From: Pseudomonas sp. 30_B
GTDB lineage: Bacteria > Pseudomonadota > Gammaproteobacteria > Pseudomonadales > Pseudomonadaceae
Direction of reading: 5' to 3'
Assembly: GCF_017491605.1 (NCBI RefSeq)
Contig: NZ_JAFGYY010000021.1
Span: 1 to 46,236 of the forward strand
Length of the DNA: 46,236 nucleotides
Shown here: piece after piece, positions 24,395 through 32,554 of the stretch
Position numbering within the stretch: the first letter of the stretch is position 1
Layout: each line of letters begins with the position of its first letter
Made by a program: the position numbers and the translations under genes
Notes under the pieces: model-generated
What the model was told of the DNA's origin: nothing
Databases searched by the model: none
Seen by the model: the letters and a program-made list of their open reading frames with translations, nothing else

Positions 24395-25372
24395 ATGTCC
24401 AACGTCCTGCGCAACCTGACCCTGGCCGGCGCCACCCTGCTGTTCGCCGGCAGCCTGATGGCCGAGCCCAAGCGCCCGGAATGCATCGCCCCGGCCTCCC
24501 CCGGCGGTGGCTTCGACCTCACCTGCAAGCTGGCGCAAAGTGCCCTGATGGACTCGAAGCTGTTGTCCAAGCCGATGCGCGTCACCTACATGCCCGGCGG
24601 CGTCGGCGCCGTGGCCTACAACGCGGTGGTCGCCCAGCGGCCGGCCGACGGCAACACCATCACTGCCTTCTCCAGCGGTTCCCTGTTGAACCTGGCCCAG
24701 GGCAAGTTCGGCCGCTTCGACGAGAACGCGGTGAAATGGCTGGCGGCGATCGGCACCAGCTACGGCGCCATCGCGGTGCCGGCGGACTCGCCGTTCAAGA
24801 ACCTCGGCGATCTGGTCACCGCGCTCAAGGCCGACCCGAGCAAGGTGGTGATCGGTTCCGGCGGCACCGTCGGCAGCCAGGACTGGATGCAGACCGCACT
24901 GATCGCCAAGGCCGCCGGCATCGATCCCAAGCAGCTGCGCTATGTCGCCCTGGAAGGCGGCGGCGAGATCGCCACGGCACTGCTGGGCGGTCACATCCAG
25001 GTCGGCAGCACCGATATCTCCGACTCCATGCCGCACATCCGTGCCGGCAAGATGCGGCTGCTGGCGGTATTCGCCGAAGAGCGCCTGAAGGATGAAGGCA
25101 TGACCGACATCCCCACCGCCAAGGAGCAGGGCTACGACATCGTCTGGCCGGTGGTGCGCGGTTTCTACGTCGGACCGAAGGTGAGCGACGAGGACTACCA
25201 GTTCTGGAAGGCCTCCTTCGACAAGCTGCTGGCTTCGGAGGACTTCGCCAAGCTGCGCGACCAGCGCGAGCTGTTCCCCTTCGCCATGACCGGGCCTGAG
25301 CTGGACGCCTACGTGAAAAAGCAGGTGACCCAGTATAAGCAGCTCGCCCGCGAGTTCGGCCTCATCCAGTAA
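24395..25372 (+). CDS. tctC: Tricarboxylate-binding protein TctC
   Basis: TctC is the periplasmic receptor of the tripartite tricarboxylate transporter. The 325-residue protein has a signal peptide (LTLAGATLLFAGSLMA) and the family's elements: APASPGGGFDLTCKLAQ, MPGGVGAVAYNAVVAQRPADG, and the ligand-loop segments VIGSGGTVGSQDW and VWPVVRGFYVGPKVSD. It is followed by a 152-bp structured gap before tctB, consistent with the receptor being made in excess over the membrane subunits. Confidence 0.93.
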   Translation: MSNVLRNLTLAGATLLFAGSLMAEPKRPECIAPASPGGGFDLTCKLAQSALMDSKLLSKPMRVTYMPGGVGAVAYNAVVAQRPADGNTITAFSSGSLLNLAQGKFGRFDENAVKWLAAIGTSYGAIAVPADSPFKNLGDLVTALKADPSKVVIGSGGTVGSQDWMQTALIAKAAGIDPKQLRYVALEGGGEIATALLGGHIQVGSTDISDSMPHIRAGKMRLLAVFAEERLKDEGMTDIPTAKEQGYDIVWPVVRGFYVGPKVSDEDYQFWKASFDKLLASEDFAKLRDQRELFPFAMTGPELDAYVKKQVTQYKQLAREFGLIQ

Positions 25373-25402
25373 CGATCGGCTGCGCGTCGGCCAGCCGGCG
25401 TT

Positions 25403-25460
25403 GAAAGCGGGCTCAGACTGCTCATTTACAATCGTAAACTCCGCGTCTTCGCCCGCTTTC
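25403..25460 (+). promoter_or_regulatory. Structured element between tctC and tctB
   Basis: GAAAGCGGGC (25403-25412) and GCCCGCTTTC (25451-25460) are perfect 10-bp arms. Inside lies a second palindrome, TTTAC-aatc-GTAAA (25425-25438). The RNA could fold as a hairpin with a nested stem, protecting the tctC 3' end or attenuating transcription into tctB. Confidence 0.55.
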
Positions 25461-25524
25461 GCCTTGTCTGGCTCTAGCTCGCTCAATCGTTAGCAAGCGC
25501 TATTCCTGACACGAGGAAGCTTTC

Positions 25525-25995
25525 ATGAGCTCTTCCAATAGCCTCTTCCAGCGGCTGTTCGCCGGCGTCTGGCTGCTCGCCTGCGTCGCCTTCGCCCTGA
25601 TCGCCTGGAACTACCAGGCGCCCTTTTCCTACGAACCGGTCGGCCCGCGCGCCTACCCGCTGCTCTGCCTGGGTCTGATGGCCGCCGGCCTGGCCTGGCT
25701 GATCGCCCGCCCCACGCCGATCAAGCGTGACGAGGACGAGCCCGCGCTGGAAGGCGCCCTGCTGGCCAAGGTGGTGCTCTGCGTCGCCCTGCTGGTGATC
25801 TATGCCGGGCTGTTCGAGCCGCTGGGCTTCATTCCCGCCAGCGCCCTGATCGGCACTTTCATCGCGCTGATCTATGGCGGTCGTCCGGTGGCCAGCGTGG
25901 TCACCGCCACCCTGCTCGCCATCGGCCTGTACCTGCTGTTCGACCGCACCCTGGATGTCCCGCTGCCGCTGGGCATTCTCGAACCCCTGCTCTGA
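25525..25995 (+). CDS. tctB: Tricarboxylate transporter small membrane subunit TctB
   Basis: The 156-residue protein has about four transmembrane segments (LLACVAFALIAWNYQAPF, AYPLLCLGLMAAGLAWLI, VVLCVALLVIYAGLFEPLGF, VTATLLAIGLYLLF) joined by short loops, the layout of TctB. The ribosome binding site ACGAGGAAG precedes ATG 25525. It lies 10 bp before tctA. Confidence 0.9.
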   Translation: MSSSNSLFQRLFAGVWLLACVAFALIAWNYQAPFSYEPVGPRAYPLLCLGLMAAGLAWLIARPTPIKRDEDEPALEGALLAKVVLCVALLVIYAGLFEPLGFIPASALIGTFIALIYGGRPVASVVTATLLAIGLYLLFDRTLDVPLPLGILEPLL

Positions 25996-26005
25996 GGAAA
26001 AGACG

Positions 26006-27523
26006 ATGGATACCTTGAGCTATCTGGGACAGGGCTTCGGCGTCGCCCTGACCCCTTACAACCTGATCACCGCACTGATCGGCACCCTGATCGGCACCGT
26101 CGTCGGCCTGCTGCCGGGCCTGGGCCCGATCAACGGCGTGGCCCTGCTGATCCCGGTGGCCTTCGCCCTCGGCCTGCCGCCGGAGTCGGCGCTGATCCTG
26201 CTGGCCGCCGTGTACCTGGGCTGCGAATACGGCGGGCGGATTTCCTCGATCCTGCTGAACATCCCCGGTGAAGCCTCCACCGTGATGACCACCCTCGACG
26301 GCTACCCCATGGCCCGCAACGGCCTGGCCGGCGTAGCGCTGTCGCTGTCGGCCTGGAGTTCGTTCATCGGCGCCTTCATCGCCACCTGCGGCATGGTGCT
26401 GTTCGCTCCGCTGCTGGCGAAATGGGCGATCGCCTTCGGCCCGGCGGAATACTTCGTGCTGATGGTGTTCGCCATCGTCGCCCTCGGCGGGCTGGCCGGC
26501 GACCGGCCGCTGAAGACCCTGCTGGCCGCCCTGCTCGGCCTGTTCCTCTCCAGCGTCGGGATCGACGCCAACAGCGGCGTGTACCGCTTCACCTTCGACA
26601 GCATCCACGTCTCCGACGGCATCCAGTTCGTGGTGCTGGTGCTGGGCCTGTTCTCGGTGAGCGAAATCCTCCTGCTGCTGGAGAAGACCCACCACGGCCA
26701 CAAGATGGTCGAAGCCAGCGGACGCATGCTGTTCAACGTCAAGGAAGCCGCCTCGGTGTTCGTGGTCAACCTGCGTTGCGGCCTGCTCGGCTTCATCATG
26801 GGCGTACTGCCCGGCGCCGGCGCGACCCTCGCCAGTGCCGTGGCCTACATGACCGAGAAGAAGCTGGCCGGCGAAACCGGCAAGTTCGGCAAGGGCGACA
26901 TGCGCGGCCTGGCGGCGCCGGAAACCGCCATCGGCGGCGCGGCGTGCGGCGCCCTGGTGCCGATGCTGACCCTCGGCGTACCCGGCTCGGGCACCACCGC
27001 GGTGATGATCGGCGCGCTGAGCCTGTACAACATCACCCCCGGCCCGCTGCTGTTCCAGGAGCAGCCGAACATCGTCTGGGGCCTGATCGCCTCGCTGTTC
27101 GTCGCCAACGTCATGCTGATCATCCTCAACGTGCCGATGGTCCGGGTCTTCACCCGCATCCTCTCGGTGCCGAACTGGGCCCTGGTGCCGGGCATCGCGA
27201 TCATCACCGCGATCGGCGTCTATGCCGTGCATGCCACCACCTTCGACCTGTTCCTGATGGTCGCCATCGGCATCCTCGGCTACATCCTGCGCAAGCTGGA
27301 CTTCCCGCTCTCGCCGCTGCTGCTGGGCTTCATCCTCGGCGGGCTGATGGAGCAGAACCTGCGCCGCGCACTGTCGATCTCCAACGGCGAGCTGGGCATC
27401 CTCTGGTCCAGCCCGATCACCCTCGGCACCTGGGCGCTGGTACTGCTCATGCTCGGCCTGCCGCTGTACCGCGCCTGGCGCAAGCGCAGCCGTCGCGCAG
27501 CGGTCGAGCTGGCCGATGCATAA
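26006..27523 (+). CDS. tctA: Tricarboxylate transporter large membrane subunit TctA
   Basis: TctA forms the translocation channel, driven by the ion gradient. The ATG at 26006 after GAGGAAAAG gives 505 residues with about twelve membrane segments. The two family signatures are the duplicated glycine/proline loops, GLLPGLGPINGVALL near residue 35 and GVLPGAGATLASAVAYMTEKK near 270, plus GVPGSGTTAVMIGALSLYNI. It overlaps the next gene by 8 bp. Confidence 0.94.
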   Translation: MDTLSYLGQGFGVALTPYNLITALIGTLIGTVVGLLPGLGPINGVALLIPVAFALGLPPESALILLAAVYLGCEYGGRISSILLNIPGEASTVMTTLDGYPMARNGLAGVALSLSAWSSFIGAFIATCGMVLFAPLLAKWAIAFGPAEYFVLMVFAIVALGGLAGDRPLKTLLAALLGLFLSSVGIDANSGVYRFTFDSIHVSDGIQFVVLVLGLFSVSEILLLLEKTHHGHKMVEASGRMLFNVKEAASVFVVNLRCGLLGFIMGVLPGAGATLASAVAYMTEKKLAGETGKFGKGDMRGLAAPETAIGGAACGALVPMLTLGVPGSGTTAVMIGALSLYNITPGPLLFQEQPNIVWGLIASLFVANVMLIILNVPMVRVFTRILSVPNWALVPGIAIITAIGVYAVHATTFDLFLMVAIGILGYILRKLDFPLSPLLLGFILGGLMEQNLRRALSISNGELGILWSSPITLGTWALVLLMLGLPLYRAWRKRSRRAAVELADA

Positions 27524-28559
27524 ACTGGCGAACTGGCGCCTGTTCTGGGCAACGCCCCTGATCGGCGCCCTTGGCGGCTGGCTGGCCGCTCTGGTCGGCT
27601 GGCCGCTGCCCTGGATGATCGGCTCACTGCTGGCGGTGATACTCAGCCGCTGCCTGCTGAACTGGCCGCTGGCGGAAGTCCCCGGCGCGCGCAAGGCCGG
27701 GCAATGGGTGGTGGGCACCGGGATCGGCCTGCACTTCACCCCGGCAGTGGTCGAGCAGGTGCTGGAGCACGGTGCCATCGTGCTGCTCGGCGCACTGGCC
27801 ACCACGCTGTCGAGCCTGGCCGCCATCGTCCTGCTGCGGCGTGCCGGCGAGGACCGCGCCACCGCGTTCTTCTCCAGCATGCCCGGCGGCGCCAGCGAGA
27901 TGGTCAACCTCGGCCTGCGCCACGGTGCGCAGGCCAGCCGCGTGGCGGCGGCACAGAGCCTGCGCCTGCTGCTGGTGGTACTGCTGGTACCGGCGGCCTT
28001 CACCTGGCTGCTGGACGTGCAGCAGCCGAGCGTACACGCGACGACAGTGAGCTGGGCCTGGCTGGCCCTGCTGCTGCCGGCCGGCGCGGCCGTCGCGCTG
28101 GTCCTGCAGGCGCTGCGCCAACCCAATCCCTGGCTGCTCGGTCCGCTGATGGTCAGCGCCGTCGCCGCCATCGCCGCCGACCTGCAGATCGGCCTGCCGG
28201 CCGGCAGCAGCTCGCTCGGCCAGTGGCTGATCGGCAGCGCGCTGGGCTGTCATTTCAACCGCAGCTTCTTCCGCGATGCCCCGGCCTTCGTCGGCCGCAG
28301 CCTGGTCTGCACCCTGTGGATGATGCTGGCGGCGGCGCTGGTGGCGGAATTGATCGGCTGGCTCGGGCCGCTGGATCACCAGTCGCTGATGCTCGGCATG
28401 ATGCCCGGCGGCATCGCCGAAGTGAGCCTCACCGCCGAAGCGCTGCAGCTCTCGGTACCACTGGTGACGGCGCTGCAGGTGTTGCGCCTGCTGCTGGTGC
28501 TGTTCCTTGCCGAACCCTGCTTCCGCCTCTGGCAGCGTCGCGCCGAGGCGGCGGAGTAA
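27516..28559 (+). CDS. AbrB-family membrane protein
   Basis: The 347-residue protein is almost entirely hydrophobic, about ten segments in two similar halves, each containing a G-x-LP/PWL-type motif: GWPLPWMIGSLLAV near 28-41 and a PNPWLLGPLMVSAVAA segment near the middle. Paired SMPGGASEMVNL and MMPGGIAEVSL segments repeat across the halves. E. coli AbrB was named as a regulator of aidB, but the family looks like an ammonia-monooxygenase-type membrane protein or transporter. Its 8-bp overlap with tctA suggests a role in tricarboxylate export or uptake. A strong terminator follows. Confidence 0.8.
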   Translation: MHKLANWRLFWATPLIGALGGWLAALVGWPLPWMIGSLLAVILSRCLLNWPLAEVPGARKAGQWVVGTGIGLHFTPAVVEQVLEHGAIVLLGALATTLSSLAAIVLLRRAGEDRATAFFSSMPGGASEMVNLGLRHGAQASRVAAAQSLRLLLVVLLVPAAFTWLLDVQQPSVHATTVSWAWLALLLPAGAAVALVLQALRQPNPWLLGPLMVSAVAAIAADLQIGLPAGSSSLGQWLIGSALGCHFNRSFFRDAPAFVGRSLVCTLWMMLAAALVAELIGWLGPLDHQSLMLGMMPGGIAEVSLTAEALQLSVPLVTALQVLRLLLVLFLAEPCFRLWQRRAEAAE

Positions 28560-28598
28560 GTGCCACGCTCGCCGGGTTGAACCTCCGGCGATTTCTCC

Positions 28599-28625
28599 AG
28601 GCCCGCCTCGTGCGGGCCTTTTTTT
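28599..28625 (+). terminator. Rho-independent terminator of the opdH-tct operon
   Basis: AGGCCCGC (28599-28606), loop CTCGT, GCGGGCCT (28612-28619) and a run of seven T to 28625. It lies between the convergent AbrB-family gene and ung. Confidence 0.88.
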
Positions 28626-28634
28626 GTGCGCGCG

Positions 28635-29327
28635 TCAGAGCGGCGGCAACGACCAGTCGATGGGTGTCAGGCCGTGCTGTTCGAGGAACTTGTTGGTGCG
28701 GCTGAAGTGGCCGTTGCCGAGGAAGCCGCGATAAGCCGACAGCGGCGACGGGTGCGCGGACTTGAGCACCAGGTGCTTCTGCGCGTCGATCAGCTTCTGC
28801 TTGCTCTGCGCGTGGGAGCCCCAGAGCAGGAACACCAGGTTCTCGCAGCGCTGGCTGACCACTTCGATCACCTTGTCGGTGAAGGGGCCCCAGCCCGCCT
28901 GGGCGTGGGAACCGGCGCGAGCCTGCTCGACGGTGAGCGAGGTGTTGAGCAGCAGCACGCCCTGCTCGGCCCAGTGCTGCAGGTAGCCATGATTGGGGAT
29001 CGGGATGTTCAGGTCGCGCTGCAGCTCCTTATAGATGTTCTGCAGCGACGGCGGCGTCGGCACGCCCGGCTGTACCGAGAAGCACAGACCGTGGGCCTGG
29101 CCGGGGCCGTGGTAGGGGTCCTGGCCGATGATCACCACCTTGATGCGGTCCAGCGGCGTGGTGTTCAGCGCATTGAAGATCAGCGGACCGGGCGGGAAGA
29201 TCACCTTGCCGGCGGCCTTCTCCGCGCGCAGGAACTCGCCCAGCTGCTTCATGTAGGGCTTTTCGAACTCCTCGTGGAGGGCTTCCTTCCAGCTGGGCTC
29301 CAGCTTGATCCGATCTTCATTCGTCAT
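28635..29327 (-). CDS. ung: Uracil-DNA glycosylase
   Basis: Ung excises uracil from DNA. The 230-residue family 1 enzyme has the water-activating motif GQDPYHG (68-74, catalytic Asp70), PPSLQNIYKE, the uracil-binding LLLNTSLTVE and the DNA-intercalating loop HPSPLSAYRGFLG near the C-terminus. The start ATG 29327 is the only sensible one. It stands alone and converges with the tct operon. Confidence 0.96.
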   Translation of the reverse strand: MTNEDRIKLEPSWKEALHEEFEKPYMKQLGEFLRAEKAAGKVIFPPGPLIFNALNTTPLDRIKVVIIGQDPYHGPGQAHGLCFSVQPGVPTPPSLQNIYKELQRDLNIPIPNHGYLQHWAEQGVLLLNTSLTVEQARAGSHAQAGWGPFTDKVIEVVSQRCENLVFLLWGSHAQSKQKLIDAQKHLVLKSAHPSPLSAYRGFLGNGHFSRTNKFLEQHGLTPIDWSLPPL

Positions 29328-29392
29328 GGTGCGTCTGCCTGGTAAAACGAACCGGCACGCTAAGCAAGCGCCCCGGCCAAGTCAAGGCGACC

Positions 29393-30271
29393 TCAACCGG
29401 TGTGCAATGCCCGGTAATGACTGGGCGCCATGCCCACCACGCGCTTGAACAGCCGCGAGAAGTAATAGGCGTCGGCGTAGCCCAGTTGCTCGGCCACCTG
29501 GCGCACTTCCAGGTTGCCCTGGTCGAGAAGGCGGCAGGCGTGGGTCATCTTCAGGCGGATGAAATCCTGGATCGGCGCCTGCCCGGTCAGCGCGCGGTAG
29601 GTCTTGGCGAAGTGAAAGCGGGACAGGCGGAACTGCGCGGCCAGCTCGTCGAGATTCAGGGCGTCGTGCAGGTGCTCGCGCATCATGGCCTGCACCGCTT
29701 CCACGTCCAGCACGCGCCCGGACTTCAGCCGCGCCCGCGCCGGACGCAGCGCCAGCGAGGTCAGCAGGCTCTGCAGCAGGTGCGCGGCGTGGATGAAGTG
29801 CGGCAGGCTCAGGCCCTGCCGGCGCAGCGCCAGGAGCGCATCGAACTCGCCCAGCAGGCGCGGTTGCACGCCGACGCGCAATCGTGGCGACTTGCCCAGC
29901 GGGCGCAGGAAGTCCTCGGCCAGCCGCCCTTCCAGATGCACCCAGAAGATCGACCAGGGCCGCTGTGCATCAGCGCCGTAGGCATGGGCGCGGCCCTTGG
30001 GCAGTACCAGCAGATCGCCGCCGGCAACCTCGAATCGTCCATCCGCCGTTTCCAGCCAGCCGTGGCCGGCGCTGCAGTAGATCAGCAGATGATCGTCCGG
30101 ATGCTCCCGCTCCATGCGGTGCCCCACCGCCGCCGGGTAGTAGCCCAGCGCCAGTGGATAGCAGGCCTGGCCCAGCGGATGACGCTCCAGGGCCCGGCGC
30201 AGTCGCGGCGGGGTGATGAAGCGGACGCCCTGCTGCGGCAGTGGCCAGGACGAGGTGAGTGGACGGGACAT
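29393..30271 (-). CDS. AraC-family transcriptional activator
   Basis: The ATG at 30271 gives 292 residues. The N-terminal part (about 20-165) is an AraC-type cupin sensor domain (LLIYCSAGHGWLETADGRFEVAGGDLLVLPKGRAHAY), and the C-terminal part (about 190-288) is the two-helix-turn-helix domain (LNLDELAAQFRLSRFHFAKTYRALTG, VRQVAEQLGYADAYYFSRLFKRVVGMAPSHYR). It is divergent from the acyl-CoA dehydrogenase operon and most likely activates it in response to a branched-chain intermediate. An in-frame ATG at 30310 would place coding sequence across the operator. Confidence 0.88.
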   Translation of the reverse strand: MSRPLTSSWPLPQQGVRFITPPRLRRALERHPLGQACYPLALGYYPAAVGHRMEREHPDDHLLIYCSAGHGWLETADGRFEVAGGDLLVLPKGRAHAYGADAQRPWSIFWVHLEGRLAEDFLRPLGKSPRLRVGVQPRLLGEFDALLALRRQGLSLPHFIHAAHLLQSLLTSLALRPARARLKSGRVLDVEAVQAMMREHLHDALNLDELAAQFRLSRFHFAKTYRALTGQAPIQDFIRLKMTHACRLLDQGNLEVRQVAEQLGYADAYYFSRLFKRVVGMAPSHYRALHTG

Positions 30272-30297
30272 GGCGAGAGTTCCGATCTCCTGAATAC

Positions 30298-30332
30298 CAA
30301 GATCGTCCATCCCACGAGCAAGATCGTCAATC
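30298..30332 (+). promoter_or_regulatory. AraC-type operator: two identical half-sites 21 bp apart
   Basis: CAAGATCGTC occurs at 30298-30307 and again at 30319-30328, both followed one base later by ATC. The start-to-start distance is 21 bp, two helical turns, as for AraC I1-I2 sites. The proximal copy abuts the -35 of the divergent operon. Confidence 0.75.
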
Positions 30333-30359
30333 CACAGCCGCCCGCACAACCGCTATAAC
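30331..30359 (+). promoter_or_regulatory. Activator-dependent promoter of the acyl-CoA operon
   Basis: TCCACA (30331-30336), 17 bp, TATAAC (30354-30359). The weak -35 next to a regulator half-site and the good -10 are typical of class II activation. Confidence 0.6.
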
Positions 30360-30397
30360 CGATGGAAATCCGCGCACCGCGCGACGATGTGGCCGAC

Positions 30398-30405
30398 AAG
30401 AACAA
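30398..30405 (+). promoter_or_regulatory. Hfq/Crc catabolite motif before the acyl-CoA dehydrogenase
   Basis: AAGAACAA is an exact AANAANAA match ending three bases before the GAGG at 30409-30412. It would bring the operon under catabolite repression. Confidence 0.6.
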
Positions 30406-30419
30406 TCCGAGGTAGCTGC

Positions 30420-31583
30420 ATGCATTTCGATCTGACCGAAGAACAACGCCTGCTGGTGGACAGCGCCCGCGCCTTCGCCAGCCGCGAACTGGCGCCCCAC
30501 GCCGCCGACTGGGACCGCCAGCACCACTTCCCGGTGGAAGTGATCCGCATGGCCGCCGAACAGGGCTACCTGGGCCTGTACATCGCCGAGGAAGACGGCG
30601 GCCTGGGCCTGTCGCGGCTGTCCGCCTCGCTGATCTTCGAGCAACTGGCCGCCGGCTGCGTCGCCACCACCGCCTACATCACCATCCACAACATGGCCAC
30701 CTGGATGCTCGCCAGCTTTGGCGACGCGGCGCTCAAGGAGCAATGGCTGCCGGGGATGATCGGCGGCGAGCTGCTGGCCTCCTACTGCCTCACCGAACCG
30801 GACGCCGGCTCCGACGCCGCCCACCTGCGCACCCGCGCCCGCCTCGAGGGCGACGAGTACGTGCTGGACGGCGCCAAGACCTTCATCTCCGGCGCGGGCT
30901 CCACTGACGTGCTGATCGTCATGGCGCGCACCGGCGTGGACGGCGCCAAGGGCATCTCCTGCTTCCTGGTGCCGGCCAACGCCGAGGGCATCCGCTACGG
31001 CCGCAACGAGGACAAGATGGGCTGGAAGGCGCAACCGACCCGCACCATCACCTTCGAGGGCGTGCGCATCCCGGCGGGCAACCGCATCGGTCCGGAAGGC
31101 CAGGGCTTCGTCTATGCGATGAAGGGCCTGGACGGCGGCCGCCTGAACATCGCCAGCTGCTCCCTGGGCGCGGCCCAGGCGGCGCTGGAGCAATCGCTGC
31201 GTTACGTCGAGGAGCGCAAGCAGTTCGGCAAGGCGCTGGCCGAGTTCCAGGCGCTGCAGTTCAAGCTCGCCGACATGCTCACCGACCTCACCGCCAGCCG
31301 CCAGATGGTGCGCCTGGCCGCCCACAAGCTGGACCACAAGGACGGCGAGGCGACCCTGTATTGCGCCATGGCCAAGCGTTTCGCCACCGACCGCTGCTTC
31401 TCCCTGTGCAACGAGGCGCTGCAGCTGCACGGCGGCTATGGCTACCTGAACGACTACCCGCTGGAACGCTGGGTGCGCGACAGCCGCGTGCACCAGATCC
31501 TGGAGGGCACCAACGAGATCATGCGGGTGATCGTCGCCCGCCGCCTGCTGGAACAGGGTGGGATGTTGGATCGCCTGCTCTGA
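30420..31583 (+). CDS. Acyl-CoA dehydrogenase (isobutyryl-CoA-type)
   Basis: The 387-residue flavoprotein oxidises an acyl-CoA to the 2-enoyl-CoA. Domains are the helical N-terminus (MHFDLTEEQRLLVDSARAFA), the beta domain with CLTEPDAGSDAAHL and TFISGAGSTD, and the C-terminal helical domain with ALQLHGGYGYLNDYPLERW. The catalytic base is Glu362 in ILEGTNEI, the position used by short-chain and isobutyryl-CoA enzymes. Followed by hydratase, HIBYL-CoA hydrolase and HIBADH genes, the natural substrate is isobutyryl-CoA from valine. The equivalent of P. aeruginosa PA0746 by context. Confidence 0.9.
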   Translation: MHFDLTEEQRLLVDSARAFASRELAPHAADWDRQHHFPVEVIRMAAEQGYLGLYIAEEDGGLGLSRLSASLIFEQLAAGCVATTAYITIHNMATWMLASFGDAALKEQWLPGMIGGELLASYCLTEPDAGSDAAHLRTRARLEGDEYVLDGAKTFISGAGSTDVLIVMARTGVDGAKGISCFLVPANAEGIRYGRNEDKMGWKAQPTRTITFEGVRIPAGNRIGPEGQGFVYAMKGLDGGRLNIASCSLGAAQAALEQSLRYVEERKQFGKALAEFQALQFKLADMLTDLTASRQMVRLAAHKLDHKDGEATLYCAMAKRFATDRCFSLCNEALQLHGGYGYLNDYPLERWVRDSRVHQILEGTNEIMRVIVARRLLEQGGMLDRLL

Positions 31584-31725
31584 CGCGCCCACGACGAATC
31601 ACTGGAAAAACCGCCCGCCCATGCGGGTGCAATCGAACAGATCGGACATGGACGCACCGCGCCGCGCGCGCCTAGAGTCCATGTCCATACGTCCGCCCGC
31701 CGGCGGCACCGACAAGGAGATGCCC

Positions 31726-32544
31726 ATGAGCAACGCCCTCGAGCCCTACAAGCCCGGAGTCTTCGACCTGACCCACAAGCTGACCGTGGAGAAGCACGGG
31801 CACACCGCGCTGATCACCATCAACCATCCGCCGGCCAACACCTGGGACCGCGACTCCCTGATCGGCCTGCGTCAGCTGATCACGCATCTCAACCGCGACG
31901 ACGACATCTACGCCCTGGTGGTGACCGGCCAGGGCCCGAAATTCTTCTCCGCCGGCGCCGACCTGAACATGTTCGCCGACGGCGACAAGGCCCGCGCCCG
32001 CGAGATGGCCCGCCGCTTCGGCGAAGCCTTCGAGGCGCTGCGCGACTTCCGTGGCGTGTCTATCGCCGCGATCAACGGCTACGCCATGGGCGGCGGCCTG
32101 GAATGTGCCCTGGCCTGCGACATCCGCATCGCCGAGCGCCAGGCGCAGATGGCCCTGCCGGAAGCCGCCGTGGGCCTGCTGCCCTGCGCCGGCGGCACCC
32201 AGGCACTGCCGTGGCTGGTGGGCGAAGGCTGGGCCAAGCGCATGATCCTCTGCGGCGAGCGCGTCGACGCCGACACCGCGCTGCGCATCGGCCTGGTCGA
32301 GCAGGTCGTGGACACCGGCGAAGCCCGTGGCACCGCCCTGCTGCTGGCGGCCAAGGTCGCCCGCCAGAGCCCGGTGGCGGTGCGCACCATCAAGCCGCTG
32401 ATCCAGGGCGCCCGCGAGCGCGGCCCGAGCACCTGGCTGCCGGAAGAGCGCGAGCGCTTCGTCGACCTGTTCGACGCCGATGACACCCGCGAAGGCGTCA
32501 ACGCCTTCCTGGAGAAACGCGAGCCGCATTGGCGCAACCAGTAA
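31726..32544 (+). CDS. Enoyl-CoA hydratase (DspI-like, PA0745 type)
   Basis: The start at ATG 31726 has AAGGAG at 31714-31719; an ATG two codons earlier is too close to it. The 272-residue crotonase has the oxyanion segments KFFSAGADLNMF and INGYAMGGGLECALACDIRIA and two catalytic glutamates, Glu126 and Glu146, twenty residues apart as in crotonase. By order and length it matches P. aeruginosa PA0745, reported as DspI, which is needed for the biofilm-dispersal signal cis-2-decenoic acid. In this operon it also fits methacrylyl-CoA hydration in valine breakdown. Confidence 0.88.
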   Translation: MSNALEPYKPGVFDLTHKLTVEKHGHTALITINHPPANTWDRDSLIGLRQLITHLNRDDDIYALVVTGQGPKFFSAGADLNMFADGDKARAREMARRFGEAFEALRDFRGVSIAAINGYAMGGGLECALACDIRIAERQAQMALPEAAVGLLPCAGGTQALPWLVGEGWAKRMILCGERVDADTALRIGLVEQVVDTGEARGTALLLAAKVARQSPVAVRTIKPLIQGARERGPSTWLPEERERFVDLFDADDTREGVNAFLEKREPHWRNQ

Positions 32545-32554
32545 GGGACCGACC

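Noticed and set aside
22619..25486. A 955-codon minus-strand open frame across opdH and tctC
   Set aside because: Antisense of well-identified genes; its translation is compositionally skewed (Val/Gly/Ala/Gln) with no domain.
25901..28171. A 756-codon minus-strand frame across tctA and the AbrB-family gene
   Set aside because: Antisense shadow caused by high third-position GC in two clear membrane protein genes.
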